64,000 nt of DNA from Subdoligranulum sp. CAG:314 (GTDB taxonomy: Bacteria > Bacillota > Clostridia > Christensenellales > CAG-314), in the NCBI GenBank assembly GCA_000437915.1, contig FR901000.1, positions 181,083-245,082 of the forward strand, read 5' to 3'. The notes beneath the pieces are model-generated. The model saw only the letters and a list, made by a program, of their open reading frames with translations. It was not told the DNA's origin and did no database searches. Positions 1 through 8,017 of the stretch are shown one piece after another (within the stretch, counting starts at the first letter, position 1; each line of letters opens with the position of its first letter). The translations under genes were made by a program, and so were the position numbers.

Positions 1-2239
1 CCGCAATAAAGGACGCCGCCTGCTCGACGAATTTGGCTTTTATCTCTACGCCGTTGGCAGTGGGTATTGTGATTGAGCCGACAGCCTTGTTTATCGTCAA
101 CGTATTGTCGTTGTCGCCGCTCACCGAATAATGCTCGTTGCCTTTTTCGGTAAAGGTGTAGGAATCGAAACGATAAGTAGTGCCGACAAAGAAAACGAAT
201 ACCGTCGTCTGACTGTCGCCGCTGCCTATGCTCTCGCGTATGAGTTTTCCGTCGCCGTCCACATAGGATATGTCGGAGTCAAACACGATTTCCGTCTCAA
301 ACTCTCCAAGCTCCGTCTTTCTTCCGTTTCCCTCCACAGCGGTAATAATAAGTTTGTGAGCGCCCGGCGTGAGCACGATCTGAGTGGTGTTGAGCGAATA
401 CGTCGCGACGCCTGCCGCTATTGTCGCTCGGGAAACTCTCGCGCTTTCGGAATCGAATCTCACCTCGTAATAATTCACGTTGGAGTCGGCGTTCCACGTC
501 CACACGAAATTGTCTCCGTTGATTTCATAGTCTCCTATTTCGGGCAGCGCCACGAACTGCGCGTAAACGCTGACATAGGAGCTTATCCCTTCGTTGACGA
601 ACGTATCGCTCAAAAACTCTGCCGCCACCGTCCAGAAAGAGAAAACGTACCCTGTTTTTGAAGGATTGGCGGGAAGAGTTACCTTTCCGTCCTCAACCTT
701 GACGGCGGCAATCAACGTTCCGTCGACGTTTCTGAACCAGACGTAAGGCGCGTCGGCGTCAAACTCCAATTCAACCTCCTCAGACTTTATTCCGCCTGCA
801 ACGGTGTAAACCGTTACCGTATGCTTGCCTGCGGAAAGCGAACGCACAACGAAGCCCGTGCCGTCTGCCTGTGCAAAGTTGAGCATATTGTCCAGCTTGT
901 ACCAATATTCCTCTATGCCGTCTATTGCGTCCCAGCTTATCGTAGCGCTCGTTGCGTCGAAGGAAACGGATTGGGGAGCAGCGGGTCTTTCCGTCCACTG
1001 CGCGTAAACGACAATATACTCGGTTATATTGCTTGGGTTAAAAACATGTTCACCCGCCTCGTCCGTCGTCCATTTGTCAAACACGTAGCCTGTCTTTGTC
1101 GGCTCCTGCGGCAGAAGGATAGTTCCGGAGGAATTGACCACCTTGACGTCATACTCCTTGCCGTCCACCATAAAGGTCACGGTGACGGAGCTTTCGCCTA
1201 TAACCGAATAAGTAAAGTTATATACGGCTTTTTCCGACCTGAGAGCCTCGCCGTCCACCTCGTTGACCGACATTGTCACAATTTCAACGGTATATTCCGT
1301 TCCGTCCGTCAAGCCTTGGGGCAGAGCAAAGGAATACGCGCTTTGTCCCTCGACAAAGTCGATTGTCGTTTCCTTTCCGTCAAAACTCACGACAAAGCTT
1401 GCCGCGTCGCCGCCCGTATAATTCCACTCGATTGTCTGAGTATTGGCTACGTACCTCGGGGACACGGTTTGGGGCAGCTTTTTGAACTGCGCGTATACGC
1501 TCAGACTCTCGACAAGGTCGCGGTTTTCAAAGGGAATGTTTCCCTCTTTGTCCGTCGTCCAGCCTGCAAAGGCATAGCCTTTTTCCGTCGGCTGGGCAGG
1601 CAATTTTACCTCGCCTTCGACAATTTCCACTATTCTCCACATTTCGTCGCCCACAAAGAAGCTGACGTACTGCTTGGGCTGCTCGCGGTTGACGTAAAAG
1701 GACAGGTTTGCCGTCTGTGAGGAATATTTGTTTTCCTTGGCGGTGACCTTAAAGGTGTGCGTGCCGTTGAGCATGTTTGCAGGCAGGTCGTAAGTCGTGT
1801 TTACGACAAGCTGCTCGGAGTTGTCGTCAAGCTGAATCATATAACCCGTTGCGCCGGAAACCGCCGTCCAGGACACCGTATGTGTGTCGGGGTCGTAGGC
1901 AAGGTTGGCGGGCATGGCGGGCAGCCTGTGCCACTTTGCGTAAACGACTACGTTCTGCGTGTAGGTCTTGGTGGGGTCGAAAACATTTTGACCCTCTTTG
2001 TCCGTCGTCCAGGCTTCAAGAGCAAAGCCGTCCTTTGACAGTTCGAGCAGAGTCATGTCGGGTTTTATTTCCGCCTCGCCCACGGTTATGTATTCTTCAA
2101 CGCTGTCGTCCGTTTCGTACTTGGGATTGATATCCTTGTAGATGACCTTTACAGCGGGGTCTTCGCAAGCCGCGAATACGAAAACGGAAACAAGCAGAAC
2201 GGCTATCATGAAAATTGCCGCAATTTTTTTGTTTCTCAT
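1..2239 (-). CDS. InlB-repeat / Fn3-like surface lipoprotein, 3' end beyond the window
   Basis: Reading leftward from ATG 2237-2239 gives an open frame of 746 codons that leaves the window still open. The start has AAAAGGAGAC just upstream. Residues 1-25 form a lipoprotein signal peptide with lipobox FAAC, so the mature protein should be a lipid-anchored extracellular protein. The body alternates about five InlB-type (Listeria-Bacteroides) modules, recognisable by GY.F..WTTD and VVYAQ/VYAKW, with Fn3-like beta modules carrying the pattern SW-A-GA-Y-- (for example VSWTAVSGATGYMIQLD). No catalytic motif is visible. It follows the ABC locus after 62 bases, so it may be co-transcribed. Adhesion or glycan binding is inference. 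The unseen C-terminus could hold LRRs like its paralogues. Confidence 0.85.
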   Translation of the reverse strand, partial: MRNKKIAAIFMIAVLLVSVFVFAACEDPAVKVIYKDINPKYETDDSVEEYITVGEAEIKPDMTLLELSKDGFALEAWTTDKEGQNVFDPTKTYTQNVVVYAKWHRLPAMPANLAYDPDTHTVSWTAVSGATGYMIQLDDNSEQLVVNTTYDLPANMLNGTHTFKVTAKENKYSSQTANLSFYVNREQPKQYVSFFVGDEMWRIVEIVEGEVKLPAQPTEKGYAFAGWTTDKEGNIPFENRDLVESLSVYAQFKKLPQTVSPRYVANTQTIEWNYTGGDAASFVVSFDGKETTIDFVEGQSAYSFALPQGLTDGTEYTVEIVTMSVNEVDGEALRSEKAVYNFTYSVIGESSVTVTFMVDGKEYDVKVVNSSGTILLPQEPTKTGYVFDKWTTDEAGEHVFNPSNITEYIVVYAQWTERPAAPQSVSFDATSATISWDAIDGIEEYWYKLDNMLNFAQADGTGFVVRSLSAGKHTVTVYTVAGGIKSEEVELEFDADAPYVWFRNVDGTLIAAVKVEDGKVTLPANPSKTGYVFSFWTVAAEFLSDTFVNEGISSYVSVYAQFVALPEIGDYEINGDNFVWTWNADSNVNYYEVRFDSESARVSRATIAAGVATYSLNTTQIVLTPGAHKLIITAVEGNGRKTELGEFETEIVFDSDISYVDGDGKLIRESIGSGDSQTTVFVFFVGTTYRFDSYTFTEKGNEHYSVSGDNDNTLTINKAVGSITIPTANGVEIKAKFVEQAASFIA

Positions 2240-2301
2240 ATCTGTCTCCTTTTTTGTTTATTGAAATCTATATAAAGGCGGACTTTAAGCCGCTCTTGTA
2301 T

Positions 2302-2757
2302 TTAACCGAATACGGGACCTTCGACGTCCGAAGGCTTGTCTCCGTCCAGGTCGTTGAAGTAATACAGCTTGTCCGAAAGGTTGGAGCCGTCCGTCGTCCT
2401 GACGGTAATAATCACGTTCACCGACTTGTAAAAGGTCAGCCAGCCGTTTGAGGACAGGGTGACAAACTCTTTGGCGGAGTCGGGCACGGACATACTGTAA
2501 GAAAGGCTTTCCTTGCCGTAGGTCGCGTCCTCCGACAAAGTAATCATATCGGATAAAAGCACGGTGACAAAGCCCTCCTCCCCTATCTCGGGCGAGGACA
2601 TCATTTTCTTGCCGTCCGCGCCGGCAGGCACGTCGAAATAAAGCTCGGTTGCAAGCACGTTGCCGCTGCCCGACGCCTGCGTTCCGAAAATTCCCACCAG
2701 AATCACTCCCGCGACGGCGAAGAAAAGTATGACAAACAACACGATTTTTTTGCTCAT
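2302..2757 (-). CDS. small exported or membrane-anchored protein of unknown function
   Basis: 151 residues. Residues 4-24 are one hydrophobic segment (KKIVLFVILFFAVAGVILVG); the rest is polar, beta-rich and probably extracytoplasmic. There is no lipobox cysteine. The middle part (SLSYSMSVPDSAKEFVTLSSN) resembles Ig-like or cadherin-like substrate segments but I do not recognise a family. GGAGGAAATTTC precedes the ATG. It lies 13 bases after the ABC-2-like permease gene, so it is almost certainly made with that transporter. It could be an extracytoplasmic partner or a cargo. Confidence 0.75.
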   Translation of the reverse strand: MSKKIVLFVILFFAVAGVILVGIFGTQASGSGNVLATELYFDVPAGADGKKMMSSPEIGEEGFVTVLLSDMITLSEDATYGKESLSYSMSVPDSAKEFVTLSSNGWLTFYKSVNVIITVRTTDGSNLSDKLYYFNDLDGDKPSDVEGPVFG

Positions 2758-2770
2758 GAAATTTCCTCCG

Positions 2771-4369
2771 TCAGAACTCGATGCGCTCGAAAAGGCATTT
2801 CATATTGAGATTGAACAGATAAAATCTGCCCGCTACGAAGATTAAAGCCAACGCCAACGTAATCATCTGACTCCACACTCCCATAAAGAAGTAAAGCACG
2901 GCGGAAACGGCTCCGAACAGCAAAGCCGTAACCAACCCGAAAACTATGGACGCGGACACGTTTTTGTTGTTCTGAAAATGTCCCGTCGACGCAAACTCCC
3001 TGAGCTGCGGATTTTTTATGTCAAGCTCGAGCGACCACAGAATGTGACCGACATTGACAAACAGATAGCACAGCACCAGAAACACAGCGTCAGCCGCCGC
3101 AAGCGAGCCGAAAGCGAACATAAGCGCAGAGGTGACGACGATTATCGCGGAGGAAACAACCAGATTGGAAACGATTTTGGCAAACGCGATTTTGTAAGTG
3201 CGCCCCGGCGCGGTCTTTAAAAGCACGAACTCTCCGCCCTCCTCCGAAAGCGCGGTCGCCGTGTGGGAGTTGCTCGCCGTCACAAACGCAAGCCCTATCA
3301 GCATATTTACGCCGAACACCAGCGCGTTGCCTCGACTGCTCAGCTCTATGGAGCCGAAAATGTGGTTGACCGAATACATGAGAAAAGGCATCACGAACAA
3401 AAGCAAATAATTGTTGAGCACCCTTCCGATATTGCGCTTTGCAAGGGTAAGCTCCTTGAACAAAAACGCGCCGAACTCCCCTTTGGTTTTGTAATCCGTT
3501 CTGTGCTTTTTCTCCACCGCGTTTTCGCTGCTTGACGCAACCATACGGAAGAAAAGCGGACGCGCAAGAAAATAATTGCACACAAGAAGCGCCGCCGAAA
3601 GCGCAAGCAAAAACAGCCAGTTCAGCCCGACGTTTTTCAAAAACAGAATATCCGCCGCGAAGGAGTAAAACAGCGCAAACCTGTTGGAGTTGACAATGAC
3701 CTTTACAATACCGTTTATTATCGTGTTGTAAACGGCTACAATCCTCAAAGGCTTGGGCACCTTGACAAGCAGCGAGGTCAGTCCTGCGAAAAGCAGCACG
3801 GCAACCGCGACGAGCAGCACGGCGTACACGGCGGGAAAACGACGGAAAAGCTTGGACAAATACATCAGCGGGATACACAAAAGCGCCGCAATCAACACGG
3901 TAAGCGTGGGCAAAACGAAAATCATCAGCGCCGAATTGACGAAAAACCATGCGGAAACGGGAGTCAAAAAGCCGAAAACCAGAAACAGCGGCAGCAGGAA
4001 AAACAGAGACTTGGAGAACTCTCCTATGTAAAACACCGCGAGCTTGCTGTAAAAAACCTCCGAGTGCTTTGCGGGAAATGCAAACAGTATTGCATTGTCG
4101 TTGCTGTCGTAAAGCGCGCGTTTAAGCCCGATTGTCGTAACCGCAATGCCGACGTACTGCGACAGCGCAAGCACAAACAGCAGAAAATCCTTGGTCACGG
4201 GCAGGTTCACCACATATTTGAGCAAATAGAGCACGCCGAACATGACGAGAGTGCAAACTGCGAAAACTCCCGTCTTGACCGCTAATTTTGCAATCAAAGC
4301 TCTTTTGCTTTTGTACCTGTATCTGTTGTCAAGCTGCAACAGCACAAGCGTTTTCATTCTGTTGAACAT
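2771..4369 (-). CDS. ABC-2-like transporter permease (532 aa)
   Basis: An integral membrane protein with roughly twelve hydrophobic segments from residue 30 to the C-terminus and a basic N-terminus (LDNRYRYKSKRALIAKL). Its architecture resembles the large two-half ABC-2 permeases of Firmicutes that pair with CcmA/EcsA-type ATPases. Polar loops at about 290-310 (SSSENAVEKKHRTDYKTKGEFG) and 380-400 separate the halves. It begins 36 bases after the gene for the ATPase fusion, which is its obvious nucleotide-binding partner. Substrate unknown; export of a lipid, peptide or antimicrobial is possible. The ribosome binding site (GGAAAAAG) is weak, suggesting coupling to the upstream gene. Confidence 0.85.
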   Translation of the reverse strand: MFNRMKTLVLLQLDNRYRYKSKRALIAKLAVKTGVFAVCTLVMFGVLYLLKYVVNLPVTKDFLLFVLALSQYVGIAVTTIGLKRALYDSNDNAILFAFPAKHSEVFYSKLAVFYIGEFSKSLFFLLPLFLVFGFLTPVSAWFFVNSALMIFVLPTLTVLIAALLCIPLMYLSKLFRRFPAVYAVLLVAVAVLLFAGLTSLLVKVPKPLRIVAVYNTIINGIVKVIVNSNRFALFYSFAADILFLKNVGLNWLFLLALSAALLVCNYFLARPLFFRMVASSSENAVEKKHRTDYKTKGEFGAFLFKELTLAKRNIGRVLNNYLLLFVMPFLMYSVNHIFGSIELSSRGNALVFGVNMLIGLAFVTASNSHTATALSEEGGEFVLLKTAPGRTYKIAFAKIVSNLVVSSAIIVVTSALMFAFGSLAAADAVFLVLCYLFVNVGHILWSLELDIKNPQLREFASTGHFQNNKNVSASIVFGLVTALLFGAVSAVLYFFMGVWSQMITLALALIFVAGRFYLFNLNMKCLFERIEF

Positions 4370-4405
4370 AATCTTTTTCCGTCAAATAGTCGTTTTGCGT
4401 CCTTT

Positions 4406-6634
4406 TCAGGCGTCCGCGCCGTCCTCCGCAACCGCCTTGACGTCCGTCGCAGTGCTTGCGGCAAGGTAAACGTATTTCATGTAAAGCTCTTCGAGCGTTA
4501 CTCCCTGCTCGGCAAGCTCGGAAATTTTCCACTCGCCGACCAGCTTTCCTTTGGCAATGATACAAATTTTGTCGCAGATTTTCTCCACCACCTCTATGAC
4601 GTGGCTTGAAAAGAAAACGATGTTTCCGTTGTCGGCGTGCTCCCTCATGCACTCCTTTATCTGATAGGAGCTTGCGGGGTCAAGTCCCGTCAGAGGCTCG
4701 TCCAAAACCCACACCTTGGGATTGTGAATCAGAGAGGCAATAACCACGATTTTTTGTTTCATTCCGTGGGAATAGCCCTTTATTTCCTTGTCTATCGCGT
4801 CGACAAGGTTGAACATACGTACGTATTTGTCTATGCGCTTTTCCCTGTCCTCCTTTGACACGAGATACAAATCCGCCACGTAATTTATGTACTCCCGCCC
4901 GGTCAGCTGTTCGTAAACGGCGTGGTTGTCCGACACGTAGCCTATGTTGAGCTTGGCTTTCAATGGCTGCTTGGATATGTCGTAGCCGCAAACCTCTATC
5001 GTGCCGGAGGTGATTGTCTGAATGCCGACAAGCGACTTGATTGTGGTGCTTTTTCCAGCGCCGTTGTGGCCGAGAAAGCCGTAAACCTCCCCGCCCCTGA
5101 TTTCAAGGCTCAGGTCGTCCACCGATTTGACGCTGCTGCCGCTGTAAATTTTTGAAAAATGCTTTATGCTTATCATATCTGCTCCCTCAGGATTGAGCGG
5201 CTCCGAAACGGCTCTGCCGTCAAGAAGCTCTTTCAGCTGTTTTTTCCTCTGTCTTTGCTCGACAAGTATTCCGTGCAGCATTGCATGGTGGTCGGCAACC
5301 CTGTACATTCCCTCGTAAATCCACCAGAGCAGGAATATCAGGACGATAAACCCGACGTACATGGCAATCCAGTAAACGTAATAGATTTTGAAAGTAAGCT
5401 CGCCTATGTTAAACGTCCAGATGTAGTTGTTTTTCCACCCCACCGCAAACGCCAGATGTTTTACAAGATTGTCGCCGTTCATGAAAAAGTAGTTGACGGA
5501 CGGCTCGTAATTGACAAGCCAGGCGTTGAGGACGGCGACCACAAGGAAATATCCCGTAAACACGGCAATGCAGTAGCCGACGTCTTTTATTTTCGGTCTC
5601 GGAAAGACGCCTAGCGCGACGGCGAGTATTGGCAAAACCACCAGCAGCATATGCCCGTTGAAATAGTGCATGCCCAGTTCCGACGTCAGCTGCGCTTCGG
5701 TGTCGGGCAGCAAAAGCGCAAAAATTGCGCCCGTCACGTTGACCAGATAATTGAAAGCGAACACGGCTCTGTTTTTCAGGACAAAGGACAGGAGCATGAG
5801 CGTAATCGCCGCGTGGCACAGGTGCAGCGGCAGATTGGTAAATCCCAGCGGAAAGCTGTAATAATACCAGAAATGCATAAAGCACGAAACCGCCGCCGAC
5901 GTAAGAATAAAATATCTGAAATCGGCGTCGTACCTGCGCAAAAAGATATACCCGACGACAATCATGAGCGCGGTAAAAGCCAACATAAAAATATGTGCGG
6001 GCGACATAAGATTGTTTATCGCCCCCAGCCTGCCGCCGAACAGATTGAACAGCGTGGAGCCGTGCGCCGCGAAAACGAGATAGAACGCGCCGAGCGCAAC
6101 GGTACTCAGGATATTTTTCCGCGAAAAGTCAAAATCCCTGTCGCGCAGCCTCTTTGCCAGCTCGCAAAGTCCCATGGAAAACGCAAGCACGCACTCGACG
6201 GCAAACTGAACCTCGCGGAAACCGAAGGTGGGCAGGCTTACCGCGCCGACAAAGGCGTAAACATTCTGACGGAAGAGAACCATATCGACGAAGTATACCA
6301 CCGGCACGGCGTAGGCGACAATGTTCTTGACCGCGCGGAATTTGAACCAAGGCGCGAGAACGAGAGCAAGCACGCACATCTGAGTGAGCGCGCGCAGCGC
6401 AACGAGCAGGAAATTAAGCCCTTTGCTGAAAATGCCGACCAATGCTTCCGTATCGTAAAAGACGTCGGTCATCGCCAGACGCAGCACAAAGCACGCCGCA
6501 AAAATCAGCGAAAGTATTTTCGCGGCGACGTTCCAACGCCTGTCGGATAAAATTTTTCCGCGTCTGAAAAACAACGTAAACGAAAAAGCCGCGCCTCCCG
6601 TTATCAGACCGGATGCAATCAGAACCGATGTCAT
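4406..6634 (-). CDS. YwaF/TMEM164-like membrane domain fused to an ABC transporter ATPase (742 aa)
   Basis: Two domains in one frame. Residues 1-450 are a polytopic membrane domain with the YwaF (TIGR02206) signature: LPLHLC at 268-273, then LVNVTGAIFALLLPD around 297-311, then HYFNGH at 323-328. This family is related to eukaryotic TMEM164. Residues 488-720 are a complete ABC ATPase: Walker A GHNGAGKST 522-530, signature-like YSHGMKQK 621-628, Walker B VWVLDEP 641-647 and switch H678. A basic linker (EQRQRKKQLKEL) joins them. Met487 (ATG 5174-5176) begins the ATPase and is preceded by GAGGGAGCAGAT, so a free ATPase could also be made. The 6634 start has GGAGAGGAG. The ATPase should energise the permease just downstream. 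Confidence 0.9.
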   Translation of the reverse strand: MTSVLIASGLITGGAAFSFTLFFRRGKILSDRRWNVAAKILSLIFAACFVLRLAMTDVFYDTEALVGIFSKGLNFLLVALRALTQMCVLALVLAPWFKFRAVKNIVAYAVPVVYFVDMVLFRQNVYAFVGAVSLPTFGFREVQFAVECVLAFSMGLCELAKRLRDRDFDFSRKNILSTVALGAFYLVFAAHGSTLFNLFGGRLGAINNLMSPAHIFMLAFTALMIVVGYIFLRRYDADFRYFILTSAAVSCFMHFWYYYSFPLGFTNLPLHLCHAAITLMLLSFVLKNRAVFAFNYLVNVTGAIFALLLPDTEAQLTSELGMHYFNGHMLLVVLPILAVALGVFPRPKIKDVGYCIAVFTGYFLVVAVLNAWLVNYEPSVNYFFMNGDNLVKHLAFAVGWKNNYIWTFNIGELTFKIYYVYWIAMYVGFIVLIFLLWWIYEGMYRVADHHAMLHGILVEQRQRKKQLKELLDGRAVSEPLNPEGADMISIKHFSKIYSGSSVKSVDDLSLEIRGGEVYGFLGHNGAGKSTTIKSLVGIQTITSGTIEVCGYDISKQPLKAKLNIGYVSDNHAVYEQLTGREYINYVADLYLVSKEDREKRIDKYVRMFNLVDAIDKEIKGYSHGMKQKIVVIASLIHNPKVWVLDEPLTGLDPASSYQIKECMREHADNGNIVFFSSHVIEVVEKICDKICIIAKGKLVGEWKISELAEQGVTLEELYMKYVYLAASTATDVKAVAEDGADA

Positions 6635-6879
6635 AGTCCTTTGCTCCTCTCCTTTGTATCTCCTCTAATTTACAATCAAGCGTCTTAAATTTACAAAATT
6701 TCGCTTGAATTTCGTAAGCCGATTTTTTCCTGCCGCCTTAAACGAGGGCACGAAAAAATCCGACCTTCCCCGCAAAGCCGACTGCGGAAACCCACGCGAA
6801 CAAAATCGCGCGGCGCGCCGACAGCAACGGTAGAAAAAAATCGGACTGAAATTTTCCGCGTCGAAAACGCGGAGAAAAA

Positions 6880-7296
6880 CTATTCTTTATATCTGAGACA
6901 GAACGAATAAACGGGTGCGCAAAAAACAGCCGCGCCGTCAACGGAGGCGACGGCACGCCTTGCGACAAATCTCACACCCAAACTCCGCCCTTTGCGAACG
7001 GACGCGAAAATCGCCCTGCACGCGTTGAAAATACCCGTGCAAAGCGCGAGAGCGGCAACGGCGGCTTTGACCGCGAAATAAAAACGTCCCAGCTCGTTGA
7101 GCGCGAACTGCAAAACGCACATCATTTCCTCCGCCGCCATGCGGGCGAAAACCTTTTTGAAAAGACTGCCGAACTGAACGAAGCTTTTGCCGAAAATAGA
7201 AAAAAACAAAAAAAGCAAGAGCAACACGGCGTTTTTGAAAAAGCCGTACAGCTTGCTTTGCTTTATATCGAGATTCAGTATATTCGTCCTTTGCAT
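6880..7296 (-). CDS. small membrane protein of unknown function (138 aa)
   Basis: I take ATG 7294-7296 because a good promoter (TTGCAC, 17 bases, TAAAAT at 7320-7348) lies just upstream and would exclude the longer frame; GGGGAAAAAGGA precedes the start. The protein has two hydrophobic stretches, about residues 19-40 (KNAVLLLLFLFFSIFGKSF) and 70-95, and a basic, cysteine-containing tail. No family recognised. It is the only leftward gene between the ABC fusion and the XRE regulator, so it may be a single-gene transcript. Its low-complexity end leaves doubt about the exact C-terminus. Confidence 0.5.
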   Translation of the reverse strand: MQRTNILNLDIKQSKLYGFFKNAVLLLLFLFFSIFGKSFVQFGSLFKKVFARMAAEEMMCVLQFALNELGRFYFAVKAAVAALALCTGIFNACRAIFASVRKGRSLGVRFVARRAVASVDGAAVFCAPVYSFCLRYKE

Positions 7297-7319
7297 TCCT
7301 TTTTCCCCGTCCGCATAAT

Positions 7320-7348
7320 ATTTTAGCATACAAATCCCGCTTGTGCAA
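7320..7348 (-). promoter_or_regulatory. sigma-A-type promoter for the small membrane protein gene
   Basis: On the minus strand TTGCAC (7343-7348), a 17-base spacer, and TAAAAT (7320-7325) preceded by TGC. The start codon is at 7296, giving a short leader with a purine-rich stretch. Confidence 0.6.
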
Positions 7349-7502
7349 ACCGATACACACGGAAAATATAAAAAACGGCTTGTTTTGCTGGCAAAAAACA
7401 AAACGCCTCTTATTTTTCATTGTTGCGTCACGCTTTATTCAATCAAAATGGTTTTGACGCCGCCGACAGCGCTTTTTCGACTCTCAAAAGCAAAACTCAA
7501 CT

Positions 7503-7544
7503 CTCAATTTTTGAGATATAAGGATTAAATCCTCAAAAAATGAG
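7503..7544. promoter_or_regulatory. pair of 13-bp near-palindromes, putative operators of the XRE regulator
   Basis: CTCAATTTTTGAG at 7503-7515 and CTCAAAAAATGAG at 7532-7544 share CTCA/TGAG ends, are 29 bases centre to centre, and sit immediately before the XRE gene start at 7556. Related CTCAA half-sites occur just upstream (about 7484-7500). The arrangement is typical of an autoregulated operator; that the XRE protein binds here is inference. Confidence 0.5.
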
Positions 7545-7555
7545 AACATATAACT

Positions 7556-7744
7556 ATGCTTAAAGACAATCTCAAAACTTTAAGACGCATGACGGGCTTG
7601 AACCAGCGCCAGCTTGCCGACGAGCTTGGCGTGAGCGTAAAAACCGTAAGCCATTGGGAGGCGGGTTACAGCGAACCGTCCTTGAGTATGCTTTCGCGTC
7701 TGCGCCGCGTGCTCAACGTGGAATACGACGATTTGCTCGAATAA
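7556..7744 (+). CDS. XRE-family HTH regulator (62 aa, single domain)
   Basis: A minimal Cro/C1-type helix-turn-helix protein: residues 6-60 are the whole HTH_3 domain, with LRRMTGLNQRQLADELGVSV and KTVSHWEAGYSEPSLSML as the helix-turn-helix and following helices. No extra dimerisation or sensor domain. No ribosome binding site is visible before the ATG, and two near-palindromes lie within 55 bases upstream. Such stand-alone proteins usually bind DNA as dimers and often repress themselves. It is convergent with the giant lipoprotein gene and divergent from the small membrane protein gene, which is a plausible second target. Confidence 0.9.
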   Translation: MLKDNLKTLRRMTGLNQRQLADELGVSVKTVSHWEAGYSEPSLSMLSRLRRVLNVEYDDLLE

Positions 7745-7959
7745 AACAAACGGCAATACGATTTGACGATTGTACGAACAAAAACAGACGTAAATCAGAT
7801 ACGAAGAAAATGCGCCAAAAAGCGGCAAATGTCAACCTTTGTTCCGAAGTAATGCCCCAATAAAACAAACGGCTAGCCCGAACAAACAGAGCGTCATTCT
7901 TTGATTTGACGGCTTGAACTAAAAAGCAAGCGTTAAATATTTGCACGAGCAAAAAGCAA

Positions 7960-7995
7960 AAAATATCCCCCGCCGATTTCGGCGGGGGATATTTT
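7960..7995 (-). terminator. strong bidirectional hairpin terminator
   Basis: AAAATATCCCCCGCCG and its complement CGGCGGGGGATATTTT flank a four-base loop. It lies 23 bases beyond the stop of the giant lipoprotein gene and has T-runs on both strands, so it can also close XRE transcription. Between 7745 and 7959 I see no gene. Confidence 0.85.
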
Positions 7996-8017
7996 GTAGA
8001 GTAAACGATAGGAAAGT

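Noticed and set aside
821..1720. Long open frame on the plus strand opposite the first lipoprotein gene
   Set aside because: It is a shadow: the minus frame has a signal peptide, ribosome binding site and repeat domains, while this frame is low-complexity and basic.
6738..6968. 76-codon minus-strand frame between the ABC fusion and the small membrane protein
   Set aside because: No start signal, Arg/Ser-rich, overlaps the better-supported gene at 6880.
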